Shown: piece after piece, positions 46,587 to 54,191 of the stretch
Position numbering within the stretch: the first letter of the stretch is position 1
Layout of the letters: each line of letters begins with the position of its first letter
Notes under the pieces: model-generated
Database searches by the model: none
Told to the model about the DNA's origin: nothing
The model's input: the letters and a program-made list of their open reading frames with translations, nothing else
Position numbers and translations under genes: made by a program
Source of the DNA: an uncultured Oscillospiraceae bacterium
GTDB taxonomy: Bacteria > Bacillota > Clostridia > Oscillospirales > Oscillospiraceae
Direction of reading: 5' to 3'
Assembly (NCBI GenBank): GCA_934646185.1
Contig: CAKUEH010000014.1
Location: 1 to 64,000, forward strand
DNA length: 64,000 bases

Positions 46587-47549
46587 ATGGTAGAAATTGA
46601 AAAGCCGCGTATCGAGTGTATCGATTCCCAGGACGACGTCTCCTACGGTAAGTATATCGTAGAGCCTCTGGAGCGGGGATACGGCACCACGCTCGGCAAC
46701 TCCCTGCGCAGAATTCTTCTTTCCTCGCTGCCCGGCACCGCCGCGACCTCCATCAAGATCGCGGGCGTGCAGCACGAGTTCTCCACGATCCCCGGCGTCA
46801 AGGAAGACGTCACGGAGATCGTGCTGAACGTGAAGAAGATCATCGCGAAGCTGCATTGCCAGGGCACCAAGACCGTCTACATTGACGCCGCGGGCGAGTG
46901 CGAAGTCACGGCCGGCGACATCAAGGCCGACGGTGAGGTCGAGATCCTCAACCCCGAGCAGCACATCTGCTCGCTTGGCCCCGACGCGAGCTTCAACATG
47001 GAGATCACGCTGAGCCATGGCCGCGGATACGTCCCGTCCGATAAGAACAAGACGCCCAGCATGCCCATCGGCACCATCGCCGTGGATTCGATCTATACGC
47101 CCGTCTACAAGGTGAACTACACCGTAGAAAACACCCGCGTAGGCAACATGACAGACTATGACAAGCTGACGCTGGAGGTCTGGACCGATTCGACAATCTC
47201 CGCAAGAGACGCCGTCAGCCTCGGCGCGAAGATCCTCTCCGACCATCTGAGCCTGTTCACGAATCTCTCCGAGACCGTGGCCAGCAAGCCCACAATGGCC
47301 GAGAAGGCGGAAACGCACCGCGACAAGGTCCTTGAGATGACCATCGAAGAGCTTGATCTGTCTGTACGCAGCTTTAACTGCCTCAAGCGCGCCAACATCA
47401 ACAACGTCGAGGATCTGATCTCCAGAACCGGCGAGGATATGATGAAGGTACGCAACATGGGCCGGAAGTCGCTCGAAGAGGTTCAGAACAAGCTCGCAAT
47501 GATGGGCCTGAGTCTGGCAAGCGACGATTCCGCAAACTCTAATAATTAA
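46587..47549 (+). CDS. rpoA: RNA polymerase alpha subunit
   Basis: A 320-residue alpha subunit. The N-terminal dimerisation domain has VEPLERGYGTTLGNSLRRILLSSLPG and HEFSTIPGVKEDVTEI. After a linker the C-terminal domain reads LSVRSFNCLKRANINNVEDL and NMGRKSLEEVQNKLAMMGLSL, the part that binds UP elements and activators. AAGGAGGGTAA precedes the ATG. Normal size and order. Confidence 0.98.
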   Translation: MVEIEKPRIECIDSQDDVSYGKYIVEPLERGYGTTLGNSLRRILLSSLPGTAATSIKIAGVQHEFSTIPGVKEDVTEIVLNVKKIIAKLHCQGTKTVYIDAAGECEVTAGDIKADGEVEILNPEQHICSLGPDASFNMEITLSHGRGYVPSDKNKTPSMPIGTIAVDSIYTPVYKVNYTVENTRVGNMTDYDKLTLEVWTDSTISARDAVSLGAKILSDHLSLFTNLSETVASKPTMAEKAETHRDKVLEMTIEELDLSVRSFNCLKRANINNVEDLISRTGEDMMKVRNMGRKSLEEVQNKLAMMGLSLASDDSANSNN

Positions 47550-47583
47550 GCGATAACCTTTCAAAGAAGGAGGAAGTAACCCT

Positions 47584-47925
47584 ATGTTTGGTACCAGAAA
47601 GCTCGGCAGAACCAGCGACCAGCGCAAGGCGATGCTCCGGGCTATGACCACATACCTGCTCGAGAACGGCAAGATGGAGACGACCTTTACCCGCGCGAAG
47701 GAAGTCCAGCCCGTCGTCGAGAAGATGATCACCCTTGGCAAGAAGAAGGGCCTGGCCAACTACCGCAAGGCTCTGGCCTATATCACCAAGGAAGACGTCG
47801 CGCACAAGCTGTTCGAGGAGATCGCTCCGAAGTACGCTGAGCGCAACGGCGGCTACACCCGCGTGACCCGCATCGGGCCCCGCCGCGGCGACGCAGCCGA
47901 GATGGCCGTCATCGAATTGGTCTGA
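47584..47925 (+). CDS. rplQ: 50S ribosomal protein L17
   Basis: A 113-residue L17, which ends the superoperon. It begins RKLGRTSDQRKAMLRAMTTYL and contains GKMETTFTRAKEVQPVVEKMITLG and GGYTRVTRIGPRRGDAAEMAVIELV. AAGGAGGAAG precedes the ATG. The terminator at 47949 follows. Confidence 0.98.
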   Translation: MFGTRKLGRTSDQRKAMLRAMTTYLLENGKMETTFTRAKEVQPVVEKMITLGKKKGLANYRKALAYITKEDVAHKLFEEIAPKYAERNGGYTRVTRIGPRRGDAAEMAVIELV

Positions 47926-47948
47926 TTCGGTCCCTGAAAAAAGAGTAT

Positions 47949-47982
47949 CCCCTTCGGTTCAAAACCGAGGGGGTTCTTTTTT
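47949..47982 (+). terminator. Terminator of the ribosomal superoperon
   Basis: CCCCTTCGGTT (47949-47959) pairs with AACCGAGGGGG (47963-47973) with one G-T pair, loop CAA, followed by TTC and six T. Confidence 0.93.
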
Positions 47983-48043
47983 GCGCTGGAAAAGCGCGCG
48001 GATCTGTTGTAGAATAGAAAAAAAGAGAGCGGAGGACAGGGAA

Positions 48044-49120
48044 ATGGCCGGAAAGAGAAAAAAACAGACGGGCAAAAAGCTCCCATGGTGGGCAGTGCTG
48101 CTGGTGCTTGCGGCTGTATTTGCGGTGCAGTATCTGGGCGGCAAGACAGAGGAACAGCCTGCGCCGACGGCGCAGGTACAGCAGACGCCGTCCGGCGAGA
48201 CGCTGACGGTGCGCTTTCTCGACGTCGGACAGGGCGACAGCATTCTGCTTTCCTGTGGGGAAGAGACCATGCTCATCGACGGCGGGCCGGTCGAGGAGGG
48301 GCAGTTTCTGGTGTCCCGCCTGAACCGGCTGGATGTGACGGGGCTGACCTATGTGGTCAACACGCACCCGGACGAGGATCACTGCGGCGGACTGGCCGCC
48401 GTGCTGGCAAAATACCCGGCGGAGCACGTCTATTCCAGTGTGGCGGCGTACACGACAAAGGTCTTTTCCAACGTGGTCAAGTATACGGAGGAGCAGGGCA
48501 GGCAGATCGAGGTGCCGGAGACCGGCACGCATTGGAGCCTCGGCGGCGCGACAGTGACGGTCATCGGGCCGGTGCAGGAATATTCCGACCCGAACAACGG
48601 CAGTCTGGTGCTGCGCGTCGATTTTGGAGAGACGAGCTTTCTGTTTACCGGCGATATGGAGCAGAAGGCCGAGGGGGATCTGCTGGAATCCGGCGCGAAT
48701 GTGCGCGCGGACGTGCTGAAAGCCGGGCACCATGGCAGCCCGACCAGCTCGTCCGAGGCGTTTTTGACGGCGGTGCAGCCCTCTGTGGCGGTCATCAGCG
48801 TCGGAGAAGACAACGACTACGGTCATCCCGGCGCGGATGTGCTGGCACGTCTCGAGGCGCTGAACGCGGAAATTTACCGCACAGACACGCAGGGCGAGAT
48901 CATCATCGTCTCCGACGGCGAGGCGCTGACCATCACCACAGACCCCACCAGCCGCGAGCCCGCGGCAGGGAAGGATGCGCCGTTCATCGGCAACCGGAGC
49001 TCCATGATCGTCCACAGCGCCAACTGCGCCAAGCTCCCGGGCGAGGACAACCGCGTCTATTTCAACTCCGCCGAGGAAGCGGAGGAATACGGATACAAAA
49101 AGCATACCTGCATCAAATAG
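48044..49120 (+). CDS. ComEC/Rec2-like metallo-beta-lactamase-fold hydrolase, membrane-anchored
   Basis: A 358-residue protein. Residues ~15-32 form one membrane helix after a lysine-rich start, so the rest lies outside the cell. The hydrolase domain resembles the ComEC C-terminal module: LDVGQGDSILLSC, MLIDGGP, NTHPDEDHCGG (metal ligands), FLFTGDM and LKAGHHGSPTSSSE. The last ~45 residues (FIGNRSSMIVHSANCAKLP ... YKKHTCIK) look like a small Cys-containing Ada-type metal-binding domain. Substrate unknown; nucleic acid or a phosphoester is possible. The ATG follows GGAGGACAGGG. It has no other competence genes nearby. Confidence 0.87.
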   Translation: MAGKRKKQTGKKLPWWAVLLVLAAVFAVQYLGGKTEEQPAPTAQVQQTPSGETLTVRFLDVGQGDSILLSCGEETMLIDGGPVEEGQFLVSRLNRLDVTGLTYVVNTHPDEDHCGGLAAVLAKYPAEHVYSSVAAYTTKVFSNVVKYTEEQGRQIEVPETGTHWSLGGATVTVIGPVQEYSDPNNGSLVLRVDFGETSFLFTGDMEQKAEGDLLESGANVRADVLKAGHHGSPTSSSEAFLTAVQPSVAVISVGEDNDYGHPGADVLARLEALNAEIYRTDTQGEIIIVSDGEALTITTDPTSREPAAGKDAPFIGNRSSMIVHSANCAKLPGEDNRVYFNSAEEAEEYGYKKHTCIK

Positions 49121-49130
49121 ACGCAGGAAA

Positions 49131-49153
49131 AGCCGCCGCGATCTGCGGCGGCT
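49131..49153 (+). terminator. Hairpin after the ComEC-like gene
   Basis: AGCCGCCGC (49131-49139) pairs with GCGGCGGCT (49145-49153). The T-run is short, so termination is probable but weak. Confidence 0.55.
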
Positions 49154-49204
49154 TGAGACAGTCAAAAACTCGCTGCACGTTTTATGCAGAATTTCATATC
49201 CGGC

Positions 49205-49307
49205 GTAGGGGCGGACGACTCTGTCCGCCCATAGTGAGCAGCGTTTTATTTGAGGATATCGGCGGATTCGCAATATTTAAGGGGCCGACAGAGTCGTCGG
49301 CCCCTGC
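49205..49307. repeat. Palindromic repeat, family A copy 5
   Basis: A left arm beginning GTAGGGGCGGACGACTCTGT and a right arm ending CAGAGTCGTCGGCCCCTGC enclose the weakly conserved centre GGCGGATTCGC. It lies between convergent genes. Confidence 0.85.
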
Positions 49308-49373
49308 AGAGAGTTTGTGTGCTTCGCACTCGATTATGAGAATCAGACCTTTCCGGCACGAAACAAACCGCGC

Positions 49374-49490
49374 TCAGCGGGGGCTCGTCCTATCGAGGCC
49401 GTTTCTGACAAGTTTTCTGCAAACCGCCTTTACCGCGCCGATGCAGGCGCAGACCCCGCCGGCGATCAATACGGATGTGAGAAGCTCCAT
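49374..49490 (-). CDS. 38-residue membrane peptide downstream of the DtxR-like regulator
   Basis: A short frame with AGGAGGCATCAAA directly before its ATG at 49490. It reads MELLTSVLIAGGVCACIGAV then KAVCRKLVRNGLDRTSPR. Residues 3-19 are a hydrophobic helix containing two cysteines, followed by a basic tail, as in small single-pass regulators or FeoB-associated peptides. It starts 15 bases after the stop of the regulator, so they are likely co-transcribed. The strong binding site and position support translation. The function is unknown. Confidence 0.6.
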   Translation of the reverse strand: MELLTSVLIAGGVCACIGAVKAVCRKLVRNGLDRTSPR

Positions 49491-49505
49491 TTTGATGCCT
49501 CCTAT

Positions 49506-49889
49506 TCATTCCTTGCGGCTCAGCCGCTCCATCATCTGCGGCACTGCGTCCGGCAGCTGCGCAAGCACGGCGCAGGCCGCGCTGCGCGCGTCTTCCTCCG
49601 TCAGACCCAGCGTCTGCTGCATGCGTCCGCGCAGAAGCGAACAGCAGGCCGCATAGCGCTCCGCCTGCGCCCGGCCCTCGGGCGTCAGGAAGACCGTGCC
49701 GTATTTTTTCTTCTCGGCAAGCCCGGCCGCGCACAGATTCTCGATCATGGAATGCACGCTGGGCTTGGTCACGCGCAGCTGCTCCGCGATGTCCATGCAC
49801 CGCGCGCCCGCGTCCTTCTGACAGAGTTCCAGCAGCGTCAGCAGGTATTTGATCGCAGACGGCGTCAGATTTTTTTGCGCATCAGCCAT
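49506..49889 (-). CDS. DtxR/MntR-like metal-responsive regulator
   Basis: A 127-residue winged-helix protein. The N-terminal region (LTPSAIKYLLTLLELCQ, CMDIAEQLRVTKPSVHSMIENLCAAGLAEKKKYG, TPEGRAQAERY) matches the DtxR/MntR DNA-binding domain. The C-terminal dimer region (LRGRMQQTLGLTEEDARSAACAVLAQLPD) resembles the family but seems to lack the usual Glu-His metal pair, so the metal response may be altered. An inverted repeat at 49917 sits over its transcription start. It is followed by the 38-residue membrane peptide. Target genes are unknown; no transporter lies next to it. Confidence 0.82.
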   Translation of the reverse strand: MADAQKNLTPSAIKYLLTLLELCQKDAGARCMDIAEQLRVTKPSVHSMIENLCAAGLAEKKKYGTVFLTPEGRAQAERYAACCSLLRGRMQQTLGLTEEDARSAACAVLAQLPDAVPQMMERLSRKE

Positions 49890-49916
49890 GCCGCAGCCCT
49901 CCGGTCTGTGTAATTC

Positions 49917-49936
49917 TGGTTAGTCGTCTCTAACCA
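49917..49936. promoter_or_regulatory. Probable autoregulatory operator of the DtxR-like gene
   Basis: TGGTTAG (49917-49923) and CTAACCA (49930-49936) form a perfect 7-6-7 inverted repeat between the promoter -10 box and the start codon, where bound repressor would block transcription. Confidence 0.65.
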
Positions 49937-49942
49937 AGTGGT

Positions 49943-49971
49943 AGTTTAACACATCTAACTCATTCCGTCAA
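49943..49971 (-). promoter_or_regulatory. Promoter of the DtxR-like gene
   Basis: On the minus strand TTGACG (49971-49966), 17 bases, TAAACT (49948-49943), just upstream of the operator. Confidence 0.7.
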
Positions 49972-50050
49972 GTATTTTCTGCATCTTCTTCTGTGCAGAG
50001 TGGCTGTGATGCCGCTTTTCTTCGGCACGCTTTTCTGATATACTGACGCC

Positions 50051-50324
50051 AGCGTCAGTTGACAAGGGCACGCACGCTTGCGGGCCGGACTGGGCCGCCG
50101 TCTGCTGCGTTATCGTCCTTGACATACGCCAGTATGTCTGCGTCCTCTGCCTTGCAGACAACGCCCCAGACCGGCCGGCAAGTCCTTCGGAGTTTTTCAC
50201 GGAGGATAAACGGCGGCTGGCCAGGCAGACGAGGCAGGCGGGCTGTCGCCCGCCAACGAGGATAACGACGCCAGCCGTCGTTTTGCCCCGTGAAAAACCG
50301 TGTGTGCCCTTGTCAGCTGACGCT
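50051..50324 (+). other. Three-armed structured element of unknown nature (foldback repeat or RNA)
   Basis: A closing helix of 26 pairs (50051-50076 with 50299-50324) has only two imperfect positions, both G-U. Arm 1 pairs 50077-50094 with 50165-50182 (two mismatches) and holds GTCTGC/GCAGAC (50100-50105 with 50154-50159) and GACATAC/GTATGTC (50121-50127 with 50132-50138). Arm 2 pairs TTTTTCACGG with CCGTGAAAAA (50193-50202 with 50288-50297), 13 further pairs with one G-U (50209-50221 with 50270-50282) and GGCGGGC/GCCCGCC (50237-50243 with 50248-50254). TATACT at 50039-50044 would place a transcript start at the helix edge. It has no coding potential I can support. Confidence 0.75.
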
Positions 50325-50351
50325 ATCCCCATCGACGAAAGAGGGCTGCAC

Positions 50352-50873
50352 ATGAAACACACATCAAAGGAGCTCGCCCTGGGCGGAATGTTTACGGCGC
50401 TGGGCGTCGTGCTGCTGTGTCTGGGCGGCGTCGTCCCGCTGGCGCTGTACGCCTGTCCAATTTTGGCTTCAGCCGCACTGCTGCCGGTACGCGAGCGCTG
50501 CAGCAGGCGCATCGCGTGGAGCTGCTACGCGGCCGTCGCGATTTTGGGAATGCTTCTCGGCCCGGATAAGGAGGCGGCCTCTGTGTATGTTTTCCTCGGC
50601 TATTATCCGCTCGTCAAGCCCGGGCTCGACGCCATCCGCAGCCGCGCCCTGCGCCTGCCCGCGAAGCTGCTGTTGGCCGCGTTTGCAGTAGGGGCGGACT
50701 ATCTGTTTTTGCTGTTCGTCCTGCGCCTCGAAGCCGTCACGCAGGAGCTCGCCGAAACAGCTCCCGCCGTTCTCTGGGCGACCTGCGCGCTGGGTCTTGC
50801 GCTGTTTCTCCTGTACGACCTGACCCTGTCCCGCCTGACCGCTCTGTACCGGCGCAGAAGGGGAACGCGGTAA
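50352..50873 (+). CDS. Unknown multi-pass membrane protein, possibly ECF S-component-like
   Basis: A 173-residue hydrophobic protein with five or six probable membrane helices. The start (KHTSKELALGGMFTALGVVLLCLGG) has the TSKELALGGMFTAL form seen in small ECF substrate-binding components and related membrane proteins, but no family signature is certain. It ends with LYRRRRGTR. GAGGG lies before ATG 50352. The large structured element ends 28 bases upstream, so its expression may depend on that fold. A family A repeat follows. Confidence 0.7.
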   Translation: MKHTSKELALGGMFTALGVVLLCLGGVVPLALYACPILASAALLPVRERCSRRIAWSCYAAVAILGMLLGPDKEAASVYVFLGYYPLVKPGLDAIRSRALRLPAKLLLAAFAVGADYLFLLFVLRLEAVTQELAETAPAVLWATCALGLALFLLYDLTLSRLTALYRRRRGTR

Positions 50874-50895
50874 GCTGTAAATTTTCTGCGCATTT

Positions 50896-50999
50896 GTAGG
50901 GGCCGACGACTCTGTCCGCCCGCAGATTGCACCGATTTTACGGAGATCTTCGGCGGACGCGGAACTTCCGGAAGGGCCGATGTGGGCATCGGCCCCTAC
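50896..50999. repeat. Palindromic repeat, family A copy 6
   Basis: The left arm begins GTAGGGGCCGACGACTCTGT and the right arm ends GATGTGGGCATCGGCCCCTAC. The two arms come from different sub-types (CGACTCTGT and CCCACAT), so it looks like a hybrid copy. Confidence 0.85.
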
Positions 51000-51040
51000 A
51001 GACAAGTAGGCTGGTGCATACGAATTCGCCGGAAGCCATG

Positions 51041-51230
51041 TGAAATACGGTGTATTCCGCCGCATGACCTCTCCGACTCGGCTTCGCCGAGCCACCTCCC
51101 CTTTCAGGGGAGGCTTTTTAATGCGCACATCCCCAAGGCTCCCCTTTTAAGGGGAGCTGGCGCGAAGCGCCTGAGAGGTTGCGGCAGACAGCGGCGAAAA
51201 GCAAAGGCCCGATGCAAATCCGCGTGCATT
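51041..51230. repeat. Family B repeat halves in inverted order
   Basis: A right half (CCGCATGACCTCTCCGACTC, GGCTTCGCCGAGCC, CACCTCCCC ... GGGGAGGCTT) comes first at ~51041-51118. A left half (AAGGCTCCCCTTTTAAGGGG, AGCTGGCGCGAAGCGCCTGA) follows at 51135-~51230. This is the reverse of the intact order at 24707 and suggests two adjacent copies with lost outer parts. Confidence 0.75.
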
Positions 51231-51243
51231 TCCAAATTTCATT

Positions 51244-51347
51244 GTAGGGGCCGATGCCCACATCGGCCCATTGGGCAGTTACGGATTCGCCGAAGATTTC
51301 CGAAAACACACTGCGTTCTGCCGGGCGGAGCAGAGCTCCGCTCCTGC
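51244..51347. repeat. Palindromic repeat, family A copy 7, diverged right arm
   Basis: The left arm GTAGGGGCCGATGCCCACAT and core ACGGATTCGCCGAAGATTTCC are intact. The right arm reads GGGCGGAGCAGAGCTCCGCT and no longer matches the left. Copies 6 and 7 with the B halves fill the gap 50874-51386. Confidence 0.78.
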
Positions 51348-51386
51348 AAACTGCGTTCGGTTTGATAAAACAAGTCTCTGCGGCAG

Positions 51387-51605
51387 TTATTGCAGCAGAG
51401 ACTCGTAGGGAACCTGAAGCGCTTCGTGGAGCGCTTTTAATTCATCGGGATAAATGCTGCGTTGGCCGCATTCGATCTTTGCCAACGCGCTGCGCGTCAG
51501 GTCACAGCCTGCAAGCTGCGTTTTCGCGGCAAGCTGTTCCTGTGTCAGACCGCGTGCGAGCCGCGCAGCCCGGATCGCTGCGCCGACAGCCTTGCTGTAT
51601 TCCAG
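51387..51605 (-). CDS. Small XRE-type helix-turn-helix protein without a standard start codon
   Basis: A 72-codon minus-strand frame reading LEYSKAVGAAIRAARLARGL, TQEQLAAKTQLAGCDLTRSA and LAKIECGQRSIYPDELKALH, ending YESLLQ. The helix-turn-helix pattern and the length are normal for small XRE regulators. Between an upstream stop and the conserved region there is no ATG, GTG or TTG; CTG at 51605 or the ATA further up are the only candidates, with AAAGGTGG some 12 bases before the CTG. It may use a rare start or be a remnant. It diverges from the small gene at 51720 across a palindrome. Confidence 0.6.
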   Translation of the reverse strand: MEYSKAVGAAIRAARLARGLTQEQLAAKTQLAGCDLTRSALAKIECGQRSIYPDELKALHEALQVPYESLLQ

Positions 51606-51676
51606 ATCCGTACCAACACCACCTTTGCACTGTTTTCGTGCAGATGGTGTTGATTTTATGCTATTTTTCTGATATT

Positions 51677-51697
51677 ATTGCACTATAATAGTGCAAT
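51677..51697. promoter_or_regulatory. 21-bp palindromic operator over a divergent promoter
   Basis: ATTGCACTAT and ATAGTGCAAT are perfect 10-base arms around a central A. The forward -10 box TATAAT (51684-51689) lies in its middle. It is probably the binding site of the neighbouring XRE protein. Confidence 0.72.
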
Positions 51698-51719
51698 AGA
51701 AAAATAAACAGAAAGGGAC

Positions 51720-51986
51720 ATGGCAGAGATGGAACAATCAGACGATGAACTGCTGGGACAGCTTGAAAAAAGACTTTTGGCGGAATGCTTTGTTTCCGGA
51801 AATCTGCTGACTTCGGAACAAGCCGCAGAAATCCTGCGTTCACAGTGTTATCAGATGCTTTGCCAAATTCGTGCTGCTCTGGACGATCCGAACCTGAATG
51901 ACACCGCCTGCTTTCAACGGATTGAAGAAATCGTTGGAGTCTTTGAGCAATACGGCTCTGATGGCGGCTGCAGGCATGATTACTGA
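51720..51986 (+). CDS. Small acidic protein of unknown function
   Basis: An 88-residue protein I do not recognise. It is helical and acidic: MEQSDDELLGQLEKRLLAEC, LLTSEQAAEILRSQCYQML, then ALDDPNLNDTACFQRIEEIV. It has four cysteines and no signal or membrane segment. GAAAGGGAC precedes ATG 51720; ATG 51729 is an alternative. Its promoter overlaps the 21-bp palindrome shared with the XRE-type frame, so the two look like a regulator and its controlled gene, possibly toxin-antitoxin-like (inference only). Confidence 0.6.
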   Translation: MAEMEQSDDELLGQLEKRLLAECFVSGNLLTSEQAAEILRSQCYQMLCQIRAALDDPNLNDTACFQRIEEIVGVFEQYGSDGGCRHDY

Positions 51987-51988
51987 AC

Positions 51989-52016
51989 AAAAAATCCGCC
52001 TTTTGGCGGATTTTTT
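51989..52016. terminator. Bidirectional terminator between the small gene and pepT
   Basis: AAAAAATCCGCC (51989-52000) pairs perfectly with GGCGGATTTTTT (52005-52016), loop TTTT. Confidence 0.95.
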
Positions 52017-52027
52017 GTATCTTCGTA

Positions 52028-53245
52028 TCATTCGGCGAGCTGCCACATGAGTTGGGCCAGAAGGGTTGTGATGGTTTCCATATCGTCCGCCGGGATGTAC
52101 TCGAAGCGGCCGTGGAAGTTTTCGCCGCCGGTGCACAGGTTCGGGCAGGGCAGACCCTCGAAGGACAGACGCGCGCCGTCCGTGCCGCCGCGGATGGGGA
52201 CGATCTTCGGCGTGACGCCGACGGACGCCATCGCCTTTTTGGCGTTTTCGATCAGGAACATGCACGGGGCGATCTTTTCCTTCATGTTGTAATAGCTGTC
52301 GCGCAGTGTGAGCGCCGCGGTGCCCGCGCCGTAGCGGCGGTCGATCTCCGCGCAGGCCTTTTCCATGACGGCCTTGCGCGCTTCGAATTTCGCGTGGTCG
52401 TGGTCGCGGATGATGTATTGCAGCTCGGACTGCTCCGTCTCGCCGCGCATGGCGACAAGATGGTAGAAGCCCTCGTAATTTTCAGTATGGAACGGCGTCT
52501 CGAGCGCCGGGAGCAGACCGTGCAGCTCCATGGCGACGAGCGTGGCGTTGACCATCTGGCCCTTTGCGGAGCCGGGATGGATGGACTTGCCGCGAATTTC
52601 AATTTTTGCGCTGGCGGCGTTGAAATTCTCGTATTCCAGCTCGCCGAGCGCGCCGCCGTCGACGGTGTAGGCGTAATCCGCGCCGAAGCCCGCGACGTCA
52701 AACCGGTCGGCGCCGCGGCCAATCTCTTCGTCGGGCGTAAAGGCGAGTTTGACGGTCCCGTGCGGCCTGTCGGAGGAAAGCAGCAGCTGCGCGGCGGACA
52801 GGATCTCGGCTACGCCCGCCTTGTCGTCCGCGCCGAGCAGCGTCGTGCCGTCGGTGACGATCAGGCGCTTGCCGACGGACTGTTTCAGCTGCGGATAGTC
52901 CTTCGGAGAAAGCACGATGTGCTGTTCCTCGTTCAAAATCACGTCGCCGCCGTCATAGGGCTCCGTGATGCGCGCGCGGATGTTCTCGCCCGGCGCGTCG
53001 GGCGAGGTGTCCATGTGGGCGATGAGGCCGTAGACGGGAATGTCCTTTTCGCAGTTTGCCGGGATGGTGCCGTAGACGTAGCCGTCCTTGTCGACATGCG
53101 CGTCTGCGATGCCCATATCCTGCATCTGGCAGACGAGCTCCTGCGCAAGCGCGAGCTGCCGCGCGGTGGACGGGCAGGTCTCGGACGCTTCGTCCGAGGT
53201 CGTGGGATAGGAAACGAGCTTCAAAAAGCGTTCAACGACTGTCAT
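52028..53245 (-). CDS. pepT: Peptidase T (tripeptide aminopeptidase)
   Basis: A 405-residue M20 metallopeptidase that removes the first residue from tripeptides. Metal motifs are GLIAHMDTSPDAPGENI, TLLGADDKAGVAEIL and TPDEEIGRGADRFD. The closing signature is PIRGGTDGARLSFEGLPCPNLCTGG. The ATG at 53245 follows AAGGAGAAC; an upstream extension overlaps the previous gene. It is the last gene of a four-gene minus-strand unit with a nucleoside kinase, a MATE transporter and a pseudouridine synthase. Confidence 0.96.
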   Translation of the reverse strand: MTVVERFLKLVSYPTTSDEASETCPSTARQLALAQELVCQMQDMGIADAHVDKDGYVYGTIPANCEKDIPVYGLIAHMDTSPDAPGENIRARITEPYDGGDVILNEEQHIVLSPKDYPQLKQSVGKRLIVTDGTTLLGADDKAGVAEILSAAQLLLSSDRPHGTVKLAFTPDEEIGRGADRFDVAGFGADYAYTVDGGALGELEYENFNAASAKIEIRGKSIHPGSAKGQMVNATLVAMELHGLLPALETPFHTENYEGFYHLVAMRGETEQSELQYIIRDHDHAKFEARKAVMEKACAEIDRRYGAGTAALTLRDSYYNMKEKIAPCMFLIENAKKAMASVGVTPKIVPIRGGTDGARLSFEGLPCPNLCTGGENFHGRFEYIPADDMETITTLLAQLMWQLAE

Positions 53246-53264
53246 TTGTTTGTTCTCCTTTGGA

Positions 53265-54191
53265 TCAGTATTGGAAGATGCTCCCGCCGACAAATTCGCG
53301 CACGATGGAGTCGCGCGGGACATACGGCGTGTCGAGCGGCGGCAGACTGCGCACCACGTCCATCAGGACGCTCAGGCCGTGTTCTTCAATAAATGCATCG
53401 TCCAGATCGGACGCGAACTGCGGGATCTGGCGCAGATATTTTGCCAGAATGCACAGCTCGTAATCGTGGAACGAGTCGATGTGGACGGAGGCGTTGGGTT
53501 TGTTGGGCGCGATATATTTCTGCTCGCCCGCGTTGACGGACTCGGCGCGGACAATGGTGTCGCGCAGGGAATTGCCCCGGCCCTGATAGTTGCGGATCAT
53601 GCGGCGCGCCACGCGCACCTGCTCGGGGTGGATGATGCGGTCGCCGGGGGTGATGATGCGCGTTCTGGGCGCGACATAGATGCCGGTGGCGCGGCTGCGG
53701 ATGGGATCGAAGAGCAGGGGATTGAGCATGTGGATGCCCTCGGCAATGATGACGGCCTCGCGGCTTCCCTGCATGGGGGTATAGCCGCCGGTGCGGTTGT
53801 TGGGGAAGTCGTACCACGGCACCTGCACCGTCTCGCCGTTTGACAGCCGGTCAATGGTGTCAAGCAGCAGCTCCCGGTTGACGCACAGGGGCGATTCCCA
53901 GTCGGTCAGATCCTTCGGCCGCTCGGAGAGCGGCAGGAAGAAATTGTCCATGCTTAAAAGGCAGACCTTGACGCCCAGATTTTCGAGATACGCCTGCAGG
54001 CGCATCGCCGTCGTCGTCTTGCCGGAGCCGGAGGGGCCGGTCAGGCAGACGAAGGGCTTGCGCGGCTGTGCGCTCAGGATCGCGGCGGCAGCGGAGCTGA
54101 TCTTGTCGTGAAAGACCTCCTCGCAGCGCAGGACGAACTGCGTCTGGTTCCGCATGGCATACACGACGTCTTCAATATCAATGACTCGCAT
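53265..54191 (-). CDS. Uridine kinase-like P-loop nucleoside kinase
   Basis: A 308-residue protein of the uridine kinase/phosphoribulokinase family. The P-loop is LTGPSGSGKTTTAMRL (residues ~51-66). MDNFFLPLSERPKDLTDWESP and QVPWYDFPNNRTGGYTP form the substrate region, and VIIAEGIHMLNPLL the Walker-B-like strand. There is no threonyl-tRNA-synthetase-like N-terminal domain, unlike the longer clostridial relatives; the first ~45 residues are short and helical. Its start overlaps the MATE stop by 14 bases. The substrate is inferred to be uridine/cytidine. Confidence 0.86.
   Translation of the reverse strand: MRVIDIEDVVYAMRNQTQFVLRCEEVFHDKISSAAAAILSAQPRKPFVCLTGPSGSGKTTTAMRLQAYLENLGVKVCLLSMDNFFLPLSERPKDLTDWESPLCVNRELLLDTIDRLSNGETVQVPWYDFPNNRTGGYTPMQGSREAVIIAEGIHMLNPLLFDPIRSRATGIYVAPRTRIITPGDRIIHPEQVRVARRMIRNYQGRGNSLRDTIVRAESVNAGEQKYIAPNKPNASVHIDSFHDYELCILAKYLRQIPQFASDLDDAFIEEHGLSVLMDVVRSLPPLDTPYVPRDSIVREFVGGSIFQY

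Noticed and set aside
50060..50065. TTGACA inside the structured element as a promoter for the gene at 50352.
   Set aside because: No -10 box follows at the proper distance; the hexamer is part of the closing helix.
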